Shown here: positions 24,595 to 36,243 of the stretch, piece by piece
How the letters are laid out: each line of letters opens with the position of its first letter
Position numbering within the stretch: position 1 is the stretch's first letter
NCBI RefSeq assembly: GCF_001426925.1
Contig: NZ_LMFR01000012.1
Coordinates: 157,239 to 221,238 of the forward strand
DNA: 64,000 nt
Reading direction: 5' to 3'
From: Microbacterium sp. Root53
GTDB taxonomy: Bacteria > Actinomycetota > Actinomycetes > Actinomycetales > Microbacteriaceae
The notes under the pieces: generated by a model
Seen by the model: the letters and a program-made list of their open reading frames with translations, nothing else
Told to the model about the DNA's origin: nothing
Database searches by the model: none
Made by a program: the position numbers and the translations under genes

Positions 24595-25088
24595 GATTCG
24601 CCCCGCCGATTGCGCCGGGACCGCAGGAAGAGCGGCACGATCAGCCACAGCACGACGACGAACACCGCCAGCACGATGGCGGCGATCCACGACGCCGTGT
24701 CGCTCACGACCACATCGAAGATGAACGCCACGACGCCCACCAGCAGCAGCGAGACGATCACGAGCGCGGACTGCAGGGACGCGTGACCGTAGGCGACGAT
24801 CGTCCCCTTGGCCCCCTCGCGGAACAGGATGCGATGCAGCGCGACCGGAGCCAGCGCGATCACGGCGCTCAGCGCCGAGAGCACGACCAGCACCAGGTAG
24901 AAGATCCGCTGCCCCTCGGCCAGGTCGAGGAACGCCGGCTGGAACGCGAGCGCGAGCAGGAATCCCGTCAGGATCTGGGTGCCGGTCTGCAGCACGCGCA
25001 GCTCCTGCAGCACCTCGATCCAGTTACGGTCGTACCGCTCGGCCGGGGTCTCGTTGCGCAGCGCGTCGCGATCGGTGGAGCCGGTCAT
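24591..25088 (-). CDS. DUF6328 family four-helix membrane protein
   Basis: 165 residues from ATG 25088, supported by GAGGAT (minus, 25100-25095) 6 nt upstream. The N-terminus ETPAERYDRNWIEVLQELRVLQTGTQILTGFLL is the DUF6328 signature; four hydrophobic helices follow (about 37-55, 60-85, 102-125, 130-155) and an Arg-rich tail. Some databases label the family as sodium/proton antiporter, without evidence I can see. Coupled by 4 nt to the nitrilase-family gene. Confidence 0.82.
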   Translation of the reverse strand: MTGSTDRDALRNETPAERYDRNWIEVLQELRVLQTGTQILTGFLLALAFQPAFLDLAEGQRIFYLVLVVLSALSAVIALAPVALHRILFREGAKGTIVAYGHASLQSALVIVSLLLVGVVAFIFDVVVSDTASWIAAIVLAVFVVVLWLIVPLFLRSRRNRRGES

Positions 25089-25378
25089 GCGCCCATCCTC
25101 CCGCCGTGCGCCCACGCGGGCAAACCCGCACGCCGCGGCTTGACAAGGCCGCGGCGCGGGTCCTCAGCCTGGGGCTGGAAGAGGGTGGGCACATCAGATC
25201 CTCGGTCCGTGGGCGCGAGCGGCGTTCGACGCGCGCACCGCGATCCGGACTGACAGGATGTGGAGCAGAACGTCCCCGCGCAGTCCGAGGCGACTCAGGA
25301 GCCCGAGCGCCCGGAATCCTCGTGCTCGACGTCGCGAGATCCGGTTCGCTCGACAACCCACCCCTGCGCATGGCAAAA
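25089..25378. other. Intergenic stretch without a recognisable gene
   Basis: About 290 nt between the DUF6328 gene start and the tRNA terminator. Besides the DUF6328 -10 element (25095-25100) I see an isolated TTGACA at 25140 without a matching -10. Short frames exist on both strands but none has genome-like codon bias, a ribosome site or family resemblance. Confidence 0.5.
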
Positions 25379-25400
25379 GGCCCGGTCAGAAGACCGGGCC
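25379..25400 (-). terminator. Terminator of tRNA-fMet (bidirectional shape)
   Basis: Perfect 9-bp stem (25379-25387 / 25392-25400, GGCCCGGTC arm) with a 4-nt loop. On the minus strand it follows the tRNA by 13 nt and ends in TTTTG; on the plus strand it is followed by TTTCGCTTTTT. Confidence 0.85.
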
Positions 25401-25412
25401 TTTCGCTTTTTG

Positions 25413-25486
25413 TTGCGGGGGCAGGATTTGAACCTACGACCTCTGGGTTATGAGCCCAGCGAGCTACCGAGCTGCTCCACCCCGCG
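25413..25486 (-). tRNA. Initiator tRNA-fMet (CAT)
   Basis: 74 nt without an encoded CCA. Anticodon CAT in loop CTCATAA, flanked by the three G-C pairs (GGG/CCC) typical of initiator tRNA. The first base C (25486) faces A72 (25414), the unpaired C1 x A72 that identifies initiators and prevents elongator use. T-arm GTAGG-TTCAAAT-CCTGC and D-arm GAGC...GCTC are regular. Confidence 0.96.
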
Positions 25487-25498
25487 GCACAAGAGTTA

Positions 25499-25528
25499 AC
25501 TTTAGCACGCGATCCCAGAGGTGGCCAA
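25499..25528 (-). promoter_or_regulatory. Promoter of tRNA-fMet
   Basis: On the minus strand, TTGGCC (25528-25523) and TAAAGT (25504-25499) are separated by 18 nt; the -10 ends 12 nt before the mature tRNA 5' end, so transcription would start around 25492 with a very short leader. Confidence 0.6.
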
Positions 25529-25606
25529 TCGGGGCGGTCACCCGTGATTCCCGGGCGCGTCGCCGGGCGTTCATCCGCGCGTCAACCTGCCCCGGGCCAG
25601 GAGAAA

Positions 25607-25653
25607 GCCGCGAGGCGAGGAGAATCCGGGTGGGATCGTCCTCGCCTCGCGGC
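25607..25653 (-). terminator. Terminator of the UPF0182 gene
   Basis: Perfect 15-bp inverted repeat (25607-25621 / 25639-25653) with a 17-nt loop, starting 18 nt past the stop codon on the minus strand and followed by TTTCTCC. Confidence 0.8.
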
Positions 25654-25671
25654 GTCTTCCTTGTGTCGCGG

Positions 25672-28575
25672 TCACTCCCCGGTGAGCTCGACGAGCCGCT
25701 GCACAGCCTCGTTGAGGCGCTGGTCGGCCTCCGCGTAGGCCACCTGGTCGTCGGACGCCAGGGCGGCCTGCTTGTCGGCCAGGGCCTGCTGCGCGTCGGC
25801 GAGCGCCTGGGCGTACGCGTCGCCCTCGGCGGGCGGCTCGGTGCCGGGGTCGGCGGGTGGCTCCGTACCGGGGTCGGCCGGCTCCTCGCCCGGTTCGACC
25901 GGCGTGACCTCCTCGTCGCCCGTCTCGGCACCCGAGTCGCCGCCGAACAGCGTGTCGAGCGCGTCGGCGAGCGTGTCCTCGAAGGCGAGCTGGTCGCCGA
26001 ACGCCACAAGCACCTTGCGCAGCAGCGGGTAGGTCGTCCCACCGGTCGACTGCACGTACACGGGCTGCACGTACAGCAGACCGCCGCCGACCGGCACGGT
26101 CAGCAGGTTGCCGAGCCGGACGTTCGAGTTGCCGATCTGCAGCACGTTCATCTGCGACGCGATCTCGGCGTCCGAGTCGAACGCGTTCTGCACCTGGCCG
26201 GGGCCGGGCACGGTCGTGTCGGCCGAGATCTCGAGCATCCGGAGCTTGCCGTAGTCCTCGCGCTTGACGCCGTCCTCGCTGCCGGCGTCCGAGTCCACCG
26301 AGAGGTAGCCCATCAGCACGTTGCGCTGGCCGCCGTCCGGGATGAACGTCGTGAACATCGAGAACGTCGGCTCGTCCTGGCCGGGCATCCGCATCGACAG
26401 GTAGTACGGCGGCTGCAGCACCTGGTCGTTCGCGGGGTCCGGCGGCGTCGCCCACGCGTTGTCCCGCTGGTAGAACGCGCCGGCGGTGTCGACGTGGTAC
26501 GTGCCGAGCATCGCCCGCTGCACCTTGAACAGGTCCGTCGGATAGCGCACGTGGCTCATCAGCTCGCCCGACATCTCGCTGATCGGCTCGACGGTCGAGG
26601 GGTAGACCTTCTGCCACGCCTGCAGCACCGGGTCCTCCTCGTCCCACGCGTACAGCGTGACGCTGCCGTCGTAGGCGTCGACCGTGGCCTTGACCGAGTT
26701 GCGGATGTAGTTGATGTCGTCCAGACGCAGGTTCGGCGTCGGGTTGGTCGAGTCGCTGATCGCCTGCGACAGGCTCACGCCGGTCGAGTACGGGTACGTG
26801 GCGCTGGTCGTGTACGCGTCGACGATCCACACGATGCGCCCGTCGACCACGCTCGGGTACGGGTCGCTGTCGATCGTCAGGTACGGCGCGACCTTCTGCA
26901 CGCGCACCGCGGGGTGGCGGTCGTACAGGATCTGCGACTCCTCGTTCACGTTGTCCGAGAACAGGATCTGCTCCGACTGGAACTTCATGGCGTACAGCAG
27001 CTTGTGGAAGAAGCTGCCGATGCTCGGCCCGCCGTCGCCCTCGAACGTGTTGCGCGTCTCGCTGGCGCCCTCCTGCCCGCGCGGGTAGTCGAGCTCCATC
27101 GGATCGGTGCCGTCCGGCGCGCCGACGATCGAGTACTCGGGCGAGTTCTCGCCGAAGTAGATGCGCGGCTCGTAGTCGAGCTCGGACAGGAAGCCCGACG
27201 ACGGGATGTCGCTCTCGATGAAGACCGGCTCGCCCTCGTTCGTGCGCTCGTTGCCCTTCGCGGCGACGAGACCGTAGCCGTGGGTGTAGACCATGGTCGT
27301 GTTCTGCCAGGTCTGCGCGCTGTCGTCGAGCTGCTGCAGGTCGAGCTCGCGGACCGCCACGACGGTGTCCTGGGTCTCGCCCTCGATCTCGTACCGGTCG
27401 ACGTCGAGCCGCTCGTTGAAGCCGTAGTACGCGCGGTACTGCTGCAGCTGGCGCACCGTGGGGCTGATGATCGCGGGGTCCATCAGGCGCAGCGAGGCGG
27501 TGGTGTCGGCGTCGTTGCGCAGCTGTCCCGCGGCGGCCTCGGTCTCGGCGCTGAACTCGGTCTTCTCGATCCCGTCGAGGCCGTAGGCCGCCCGGGTCAT
27601 GTCGACGTTGCGCTGGTAGTAGTCCATCTCGAGCGCGCGCTGGTTGGGGCGCACCTGGAACGTCTCCACGGCCCACGGGTAGCCGACGCCCACGACGAGC
27701 GACGTGACGATGAGCAGCGCCGTCGCGACCAGCGGGTAGCGCCAGCGGCCGATCACGGCGGTCACGAAGAACAGGATGGCCACGAGCGCAGCCACGACGG
27801 CGAGGATCGTCTGGCCGGGGATGACCGCGTTGACCTCGGTGTACGCCGGACCGGTGATGCGGTCGCCCGGCGCCACGAGCGTGGCGTACCGGTCGAGCCA
27901 CAGGCTGACGGCCTGGATCAGCAGGTAGACGCCCGCGATCACCGCGAGCTGGATGCGGGCCGGCTTCGAGATGCGCAGCTCGCCCTGGCCCGCGCGCACC
28001 GAGCCGTAGAGGTACGACACCACGCCGGTCATCAGAAGGCTGATCAGCGTGACGGCCGAGGCGAAGCCGACGATGGCCTGATAGAAGGGCATCGCGAACA
28101 TGTAGAAGCCCGTGTCGAGCCCGAACTCGGGGTCGGTCTGCCCCGTCGCGACGCCGTTGATCCAGAGCCAGGTGGTCTCCCACTGGGCCGAGGCGGCGAA
28201 GCCCGCGAAGAAGCCGAAGAACACCGGGATGCCCCACATCGCCAGGCGGCGGAGCGGCTCGACGACCTCCTGGTAGCGGTCCAGCTGCGAGCTCAGCCGC
28301 GCGTAGACGGGGCGCAGGCGGTACGCGAGGAAGATCGCGAGCCACACGGGCGCGGCCATCGCGACGAACCCGATCACGAACATCACCACGCGCGCCAGCC
28401 ATTGCGTGGTCAGCACGTTCTCGAAGCCCAGCTGGGCGAACCAGAGGAACTCGGCGTAGAGGTTCGAGAAGGCGAAGAACGCGACGACGAGACCGGCGAT
28501 CACCGCCAGGGAGGTCGTCACTATGCGTCGGAACGGGGACGGCGCGGCCGCCCTGGGCGCGGAGGTCGTGGTCAC
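25672..28575 (-). CDS. UPF0182 family large membrane protein
   Basis: 967 residues, GTG start with TAGACT (minus, 28587-28582) 6 nt upstream, i.e. leaderless. Seven predicted membrane helices lie in the first ~310 residues, including FFAFSNLYAEFLWFAQLGF (the UPF0182 signature). A very large outside domain follows (about 310-890), with SVKATVDAYDGSVTLY and the FSMFTTFIPDG segment conserved in the family. The last ~80 residues are Pro/Glu/Thr-rich (two copies of a GTEPPADP-like unit) followed by a short Ala/Gln coiled coil. Found in nearly all actinobacteria and cyanobacteria; function unknown. Lies next to the PDZ protease, as in mycobacteria. Confidence 0.93.
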   Translation of the reverse strand: MTTTSAPRAAAPSPFRRIVTTSLAVIAGLVVAFFAFSNLYAEFLWFAQLGFENVLTTQWLARVVMFVIGFVAMAAPVWLAIFLAYRLRPVYARLSSQLDRYQEVVEPLRRLAMWGIPVFFGFFAGFAASAQWETTWLWINGVATGQTDPEFGLDTGFYMFAMPFYQAIVGFASAVTLISLLMTGVVSYLYGSVRAGQGELRISKPARIQLAVIAGVYLLIQAVSLWLDRYATLVAPGDRITGPAYTEVNAVIPGQTILAVVAALVAILFFVTAVIGRWRYPLVATALLIVTSLVVGVGYPWAVETFQVRPNQRALEMDYYQRNVDMTRAAYGLDGIEKTEFSAETEAAAGQLRNDADTTASLRLMDPAIISPTVRQLQQYRAYYGFNERLDVDRYEIEGETQDTVVAVRELDLQQLDDSAQTWQNTTMVYTHGYGLVAAKGNERTNEGEPVFIESDIPSSGFLSELDYEPRIYFGENSPEYSIVGAPDGTDPMELDYPRGQEGASETRNTFEGDGGPSIGSFFHKLLYAMKFQSEQILFSDNVNEESQILYDRHPAVRVQKVAPYLTIDSDPYPSVVDGRIVWIVDAYTTSATYPYSTGVSLSQAISDSTNPTPNLRLDDINYIRNSVKATVDAYDGSVTLYAWDEEDPVLQAWQKVYPSTVEPISEMSGELMSHVRYPTDLFKVQRAMLGTYHVDTAGAFYQRDNAWATPPDPANDQVLQPPYYLSMRMPGQDEPTFSMFTTFIPDGGQRNVLMGYLSVDSDAGSEDGVKREDYGKLRMLEISADTTVPGPGQVQNAFDSDAEIASQMNVLQIGNSNVRLGNLLTVPVGGGLLYVQPVYVQSTGGTTYPLLRKVLVAFGDQLAFEDTLADALDTLFGGDSGAETGDEEVTPVEPGEEPADPGTEPPADPGTEPPAEGDAYAQALADAQQALADKQAALASDDQVAYAEADQRLNEAVQRLVELTGE

Positions 28576-28642
28576 CTTCTCAGTCTAGGCATGGGTGTCT
28601 ATGCCCCTGCCGCGAGGATCGGCGCCCCTCGCGATCCGTCCG

Positions 28643-29752
28643 TCAGCCGCAGGTCGGCAGCTCGGCGGTCTCGCCGGCCTTGATGCCGTCGAGCGCATCG
28701 AGCGCGTCGTCGAGGGTCTCGACCGAGAACACGTGAAGGCCCTCGGGCACGTGCCCGACCACCTCGCCGCAGTTCGCGGCGGGAGCGAGGAACCACTCGG
28801 CGCCGGCCTCCCGCGCGCCGTAGAGCTTCTGCCGGATGCCGCCGATCGGGCCGACCGTGCCGTCCGCGGCGATCGTGCCCGTGCCGGCGACCTCCTCGCC
28901 GCCGTTCAGCGCCCCCGGCGTGAGGACATCCACGATCCCGAGCGCGAACATCATGCCGGCGCTCGGCCCGCCGACGTTGTCGAGCTGGATCTTGACGTCG
29001 AACGGGAAGTCGAAGGTCGTGGTCAGCGTGATGCCGATCAGCCACGCGGTCTCGCCGTCGATCGCGGCCTGCTCCGGCGTGATCCGGACGCTGTCCCGCA
29101 CGCCGTCGCGCTCGTAGACGATCTCGACCGGGTCGCCGCCGCCCTGCTGGATGAGCTCGCGCAGCGCGGCCGCGTCGGCCACCCGGGTGCCGTCCGCCGA
29201 CACGATCTCGTCGCCCGGCTCCAGGAGACCCGCCGCGGGCACGTCCTCCCCGGCCAGGGCCGCGACCTCCACCTCGGCGCCCACGTCGTGACCGAGCTCG
29301 CTCAGCGCGGCGGCGGTGGCCTCGGCCTGCGAGTCGACCATCAGCGTGGCGTTCTGCTCGTCCCGCTGCTCGGGGCTCACGCCCTCGGGGAAGACGGCGT
29401 CGATCGGCACGACCGCGCGCGACGGGTCGGCCCACGCGAGCGCCAGCTCGAACCAGGAAGGCGTGCGCTCGCGGTTGCCCACGACCTGCACCGTGGTCAG
29501 GTCGAGCGTCCCGGATGTCGGGTAGGTCTCGGCGCCCGAGATCTCGATCAGGGGCAGCTGCTCGCCGTCGGCCGACTCGGCGGTGCCGATCGTGTCGTAC
29601 ACGGGACCGGGGCGCTGGATGACGTACGCGGTCGGGAGGAAGGTCAGCACGACCAGCACGACGATGGCCACGACGACCGCCCACATGCCCGCCAGAGTGC
29701 GGCGCGGCAGCGCGTGCTCGCGGACCGGCTCCGCACCCTCGTACTGCGTCAC
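28643..29752 (-). CDS. PDZ domain-containing Lon-like (S16) membrane protease
   Basis: 369 residues, GTG start after AAAGGAAG. One N-terminal membrane helix (about 24-45), a PDZ domain (about 150-205: AAGLLEPGDEIVSADGTRV) and a C-terminal S16 Lon-type proteolytic domain with Ser in NVGGPSAGMMFALG (near residue 262) and Lys in GPIGGIRQKL (near 308), which form the Ser-Lys dyad. No ATPase domain, as usual for this YlbL-like group. Cysteines in AANCGE and at the C-terminus (LPTCG) may form a disulfide. Envelope proteolysis with unknown substrate; the Bacillus homologue YlbL acts on a DNA-damage division inhibitor. Confidence 0.92.
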   Translation of the reverse strand: MTQYEGAEPVREHALPRRTLAGMWAVVVAIVVLVVLTFLPTAYVIQRPGPVYDTIGTAESADGEQLPLIEISGAETYPTSGTLDLTTVQVVGNRERTPSWFELALAWADPSRAVVPIDAVFPEGVSPEQRDEQNATLMVDSQAEATAAALSELGHDVGAEVEVAALAGEDVPAAGLLEPGDEIVSADGTRVADAAALRELIQQGGGDPVEIVYERDGVRDSVRITPEQAAIDGETAWLIGITLTTTFDFPFDVKIQLDNVGGPSAGMMFALGIVDVLTPGALNGGEEVAGTGTIAADGTVGPIGGIRQKLYGAREAGAEWFLAPAANCGEVVGHVPEGLHVFSVETLDDALDALDGIKAGETAELPTCG

Positions 29753-29874
29753 AGCTTCCTTTCGCGCCGTCGTTCGCGGGCGGCGTACAGCGCTCGCGGC
29801 GAAGCCCGGCTGGGCGGGGACGGGTGAGACTAGCGTAGTTCTCGATCGGACTGACCGGCTGAAAGGCGGCTGAC

Positions 29875-31341
29875 GTGGCAGATGACGACCGCTCCCCCGA
29901 GGAGCAGTTCCAGGAGCTGATGCGGCAGCTGTTCGGCGCGTCCGGCGAGGACTTCGATCCGTCGCAGTTCGCGCGGATGGACCCCGAGCAGCTCGCCCGC
30001 CTGACGGGCGGGCAGATCGACCCGGCGACGCTCTCGCAGGTCATGCAGAACCTGCAGAGCGCGTTCCGGCAGTCGGGCGGCGGCATCCCCTGGGAGGTCA
30101 CCAAGCGCCAGGCGCTGCACCTGTCCAACCAGGACGGCCTGAGCGTCACGCAGGGCCAGCGCAGCGATCTCGACCAGGCCTTCCACCTTGCGGACCTGTG
30201 GCTGTCGGAGGCGACCGCGATCTCGGACCTCGGCAGCATGCCGCGCGCGATCACACGCGGCGAGTGGGTCGAGCAGAGCCTGGCCGTCTGGCAGGAGCTC
30301 GCCGAGCCCGTGGCGACGAGCGTCGCCGACGCCCTGACGGAGAGCCTGAGCTCGCAGGTCCCCGAGGAGATGCAGGGGCTCGTCGCCAACGCCGGCCAGG
30401 TGATGCGCAGCGTCGGCGGCTCGCTGTTCGCGACCCAGCTCGGCCAGGTCGTCGGCAAGCTGTCGCTCGAGGTCGTCAGCGGCGGCGACGTCGGCATCCC
30501 CGTGCTCCCCGCGGGGACGGCGGCCATCCTGCCGCAGAACTTCGCGGATCTCGGCCGCGGCCTGGAGATCCCGGACGATCAGCTGGCGCTCTACGTCGCG
30601 GCGCGCGAGCTGGCGCACGCGCGCCTGTTCCGTCACGCCAAGTGGCTGCGCCTGCACGTCCTGTCGCAGGTGACGGAGTACGCGCGCGGCGTGCACATCG
30701 ACACCGAGCGGCTGGAGGAGATGGCGTCGCGGTTCGACCCGTCCGACATGGACGAGCTGCGCGCGGCCCTGGAGAGCGGCGCGCTCCTGCCGCAGCAGAC
30801 CGAGGCGCAGAAGCGCGCTCTCGACCGCCTCGAGAACATGCTCGCCCTGATCGAGGGATGGGTCGACGTCGTCACCGCCGACGCGACCGCGCGGATCCCG
30901 AACCTCGACCGCATCGCCGAGGCGATCCGCCGCCGCAGAGCCGTAGGAGGGCCCGCGGAGGACGCCCTCGGCGCGCTCGTGGGGCTCAAGCTGCGACCGC
31001 GCCGCCTGCGCGAGGCCGCCGCGATGTGGCGCGCGGTGACCGAGGCGGTCGGCATCGAGGCCCGCGACGCGCTGTGGGACTCCCCCGACTTCGTCCCCGA
31101 GTCCACCGACATCGACGACCCGTCGGCGCTGATCGCGCGGCTCGAGGCGAGCCAGCGCGGCGAGGCGCCCCAGCGGGACGAGATGGACGACGCGCTCGAT
31201 CGGCTTCTCGCGGAGGCCGAGCACGGCCGCCCGGAGGACGCCGGTCCGGACGACGCAGGGGGCGCGGGATCCGGCGGCGGTGACGACGAGGGTCCGGGGA
31301 CGCCAGACGGCGGCACGCCGGAGGGCCCCCGCCCCGTGTGA
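29875..31341 (+). CDS. DUF2342 family putative zinc-dependent metalloprotease
   Basis: 488 residues, GTG start preceded by GAAAGGCGG. Family regions: SGGGIPWEVTKRQALHLS near residue 75, LGQVVGKLSLEVVSGGDVGIP near 180-200, and YVAARELAHARLF near 240, which takes the place of a zincin HExxH motif. Only the Glu and the second His remain, as is normal for this family. The last ~40 residues are Gly/Pro/Asp-rich and probably disordered. The equivalent M. tuberculosis gene (Rv3195 as I recall) also sits between the PDZ protease and uvrD2. Protease activity is annotation by fold, not shown. Confidence 0.88.
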   Translation: MADDDRSPEEQFQELMRQLFGASGEDFDPSQFARMDPEQLARLTGGQIDPATLSQVMQNLQSAFRQSGGGIPWEVTKRQALHLSNQDGLSVTQGQRSDLDQAFHLADLWLSEATAISDLGSMPRAITRGEWVEQSLAVWQELAEPVATSVADALTESLSSQVPEEMQGLVANAGQVMRSVGGSLFATQLGQVVGKLSLEVVSGGDVGIPVLPAGTAAILPQNFADLGRGLEIPDDQLALYVAARELAHARLFRHAKWLRLHVLSQVTEYARGVHIDTERLEEMASRFDPSDMDELRAALESGALLPQQTEAQKRALDRLENMLALIEGWVDVVTADATARIPNLDRIAEAIRRRRAVGGPAEDALGALVGLKLRPRRLREAAAMWRAVTEAVGIEARDALWDSPDFVPESTDIDDPSALIARLEASQRGEAPQRDEMDDALDRLLAEAEHGRPEDAGPDDAGGAGSGGGDDEGPGTPDGGTPEGPRPV

Positions 31342-31431
31342 GCCTCGTCCACAGGCCGGCGCCCAGCACGGGCGGAGCCGGTCCTGTGGACAGCGCCGCC
31401 GCCCGCCGGCGCGGGCGAGCACGATGGCGGC

Positions 31432-33906
<2,475 letters not shown>

Positions 33907-33910
<4 letters not shown>

Positions 33911-34824
33911 CGCTCGTCCCCCGGGGCGGTCTCGTCGTACCACGCGCGGATCAGGCGGTGCGCGATCGAGACGCCGCTCGGGAAGGCCGTGGACCCCCGG
34001 CCGGCCAGGCCCTCGCCGATCTCGTCGCGTGTGAACCAGCGCACCGCGAGGATCTCCGTGCCGTCCGGACGCGCCGCCTCGACGTCCTCGGCGACCGCCT
34101 CGAACCCGAGCATGAGCGAGCGGGGGTACGGCCAGGGCTGCGAGCCGCGGTAGCGCAGGTCGCGGAGCCGCACACCCGCCTCCTCGAGCAGCTCGCGGTG
34201 GATCGCGGACTCGAGCGACTCGCCGGTCTCGACGAACCCGGCGAAGCACGAGTGCATCCGCCCGCCCCAGGCGGCGTTGGCTCCGAGCAGCAGGCGCGTG
34301 CGGCCCGGATCCGTCACCGCCACGATCACTGCGGGATCGGTGCGCGGGAAGTGCTCGCGGCCGCACGACTCGCATCGGCGCGACCACCCGGCCTGCTTGA
34401 GCACCGCGCGCCCGCCGCACGCGGGGCAGAAGCGGTGGCCGACGAGCCAGCGTCCGAGGCTCACCGCCACGATGAACGTGTGGGTCTCCCCGGGGTCCAG
34501 GGTCGCGCCGATCTCGCGCAGCCCCGCCCAGCCGGCGGGGGCGTCGAACGGCTCCGGCTCGGCCGGATCGAACGCCGCGACGAGCACCGCCGCACCGTCG
34601 GCGTCGCGACCGAGGAAGCCCCATTCGGCGCCCGCCGGGACGTCGGCGGGCGCGACAACGTGCAGGGCGGGGACGTCGCCGGCCGCGCGCGGAGCCGCGT
34701 CTCCGCGCACCGCGAGCACGCGCGTGGACGCGTCGCCGCGCAGGCGCTCCAGCAGACCGGGGAGCTCCCGCTCGGGTGCCGCGAGGTCGCTCGCGATCAC
34801 GGCGGCGGATCGGCTCATCGACAT
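33907..34824 (-). CDS. nudC: NAD(+) diphosphatase / NADH pyrophosphatase (NudC)
   Basis: 305 residues, ATG with GAGGAG upstream. Zinc ribbon CPACGG...CESCGRE (residues about 130-155), Nudix box GFVETGESLESAIHRELLEE near 193-212 and the NudC-specific SQPWPYPRSLM just behind it (near 225). Hydrolyses NAD(H) to NMN(H) and AMP; the family can also remove NAD caps from RNA 5' ends. Operon with uvrD2, as in other actinobacteria. The N-terminal ~120 residues are the usual variable domain. Confidence 0.94.
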
Positions 34825-34947
34825 CTCCTCGCGTCGCGCGCACGGGCTGTCCGACGGTGTCTCCGACGGGCGGACGTCCGCGGGCGCCTGGCCCTCGCGG
34901 GCGTGGCGCGGTGGGGCGCCGGGACGTTGCGACCTAACCTGGGAGGC

Positions 34948-36243
34948 ATGGCACGCTCTCCTCTCACTCTAGCGGCGGCCGTCACGGCGGCCGTCCCGGA
35001 CGTGGAGGTCGTCGGCGTCCGGCGCCTCACCGCGGGCGGCGGCGGGCGCTTCGACGCCGCGGTCGCCCGTCTCGCCGACGGCCGCGAGCTCGTGGCGCGC
35101 GTCGCCTCCGAGGAGAGCGTCGACCAGGAGATCGCCGCCGAGGTGGTCGCGCTGCGCGCCCTCACCCCCGGCGTGCGCGGCATGCTGCCGTTCCTGGCGC
35201 CCGAGTACGTCGGCGCGACCGCGCTGCCGGGCGGACGGGCGATCGTCACGACGTTCGTGCCCGGCTACCTGATCGACGCCGACGAGATCCCGCCCGGCGA
35301 GGGCGCCGCCACGTCCGTGGGCCGAGCACTGGCCGCGCTGCACGCCCTGCCGCCGTCCGTCGTCCGCTCGGCCGGGCTGCGTGAGCGCACGGCTGAGCAG
35401 TCCCGTGCCGAGGTGCGCCGGTTGATCGACGCGGCCGGCGCGAGCGGCCGGCTGCCGGTGCGGCTGACCGTGCGCTGGCGCGACGCGGTGGACGACGACC
35501 GCCTCTGGGCGTTCGAGCCGGCCGTCGTGCTCGGCGGCACGCAGGCCACGTCGTTCCTCTACACCGACGACGAGCGGGGAGCCCCGGCCGTCTCCGGCGT
35601 GCTCGACTGGCACGGGCTCTCGATCGACGACCCGGCCGTCGACCTGCGCTGGATCGCCTCGGCCCCGGATGCCGCGCGGGACATCTTCCGTGCCTACGGC
35701 GAGGCCGCGCACCGCGCGCCGGATGCCGGGGCGCGGGTCCGCGCGCGCCTGCACGCCGAGCTGGAGTTCGCTCGCTGGCTCGTGCACGGGCTCGAGGCGC
35801 ACCGCGCGGATGTCGTCGCCGACGCCGCCCGGCTGCTCGAGTCGCTCGCAGAGGGCGTGCGCGACGATGTCCTGCTGGCCGAGATCGACGACGACGGGCG
35901 CACCGACATCGACGACGCGCTCACTGTGCTGGCGAACGTGCCCGCCACGCCCGCCGCGCCGGCCGTCGACACGTCGATGCAGACCGACGCGTTCGACCCG
36001 GACGAGCTCTCGCTCGCGGCCGACGGCTCGTGGAGCGACGACATGCGGGCGCGGGCCGCGTCCGCGGCCAACGAGACGCAGCCGCTCGACCCGTCCGAGT
36101 TCGTGGGCGTCACCACGCCGGAGGGCGAGCGCCCGGCCGAGGCCGATCCGGTCTCGCCGGACGAGGATCAGCGCGACGCGGAGGAGGCGCGCCGCTCGGC
36201 GCGCGCCGCGTTCCAGCGCTGGACCAGCTCCTCCTCGGAGTAG
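34948..36243 (+). CDS. Phosphotransferase (APH/macrolide-kinase-like) family protein
   Basis: 431 residues from ATG 34948, backed by TAACCT at 34935-34940, 7 nt upstream. Kinase-like domain in residues 10-290: GGGGRFDAAVARLADGRELVARV at the start (nucleotide loop and Lys), LGGTQATSFLY in place of a catalytic HGD-like loop, and GVLDWHGLSIDDPAVDLRWI (metal-binding Asp motif). The canonical catalytic Asp of HxDxxxxN is not evident (GGTQATSFLY instead), so it may be a weak kinase or pseudokinase. The last ~110 residues are acidic and disordered. Its 3' end overlaps adnB by 76 nt, convergent. A similar gene sits at this place in other actinobacteria. Confidence 0.8.
   Translation: MARSPLTLAAAVTAAVPDVEVVGVRRLTAGGGGRFDAAVARLADGRELVARVASEESVDQEIAAEVVALRALTPGVRGMLPFLAPEYVGATALPGGRAIVTTFVPGYLIDADEIPPGEGAATSVGRALAALHALPPSVVRSAGLRERTAEQSRAEVRRLIDAAGASGRLPVRLTVRWRDAVDDDRLWAFEPAVVLGGTQATSFLYTDDERGAPAVSGVLDWHGLSIDDPAVDLRWIASAPDAARDIFRAYGEAAHRAPDAGARVRARLHAELEFARWLVHGLEAHRADVVADAARLLESLAEGVRDDVLLAEIDDDGRTDIDDALTVLANVPATPAAPAVDTSMQTDAFDPDELSLAADGSWSDDMRARAASAANETQPLDPSEFVGVTTPEGERPAEADPVSPDEDQRDAEEARRSARAAFQRWTSSSSE

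Noticed and set aside
25140..25145. TTGACA hexamer as a promoter of a small RNA
   Set aside because: No matching -10 at 16-19 nt and no conserved structure or terminator on that strand at suitable distance before 25379.
25413..25486. Elongator tRNA-Met
   Set aside because: The C1 x A72 mismatch and the three G-C pairs above the anticodon loop identify the initiator form.
25450..28683. A 1077-codon plus-strand frame opposite UPF0182
   Set aside because: Antisense mirror of a conserved membrane protein; it also crosses the tRNA and two terminators.
30587..30640. Apparent loss of the HExxH zinc motif in the DUF2342 protein
   Set aside because: The family as a whole has a degenerate motif of the form REaAHxRLF, so this is not a lesion in this copy.
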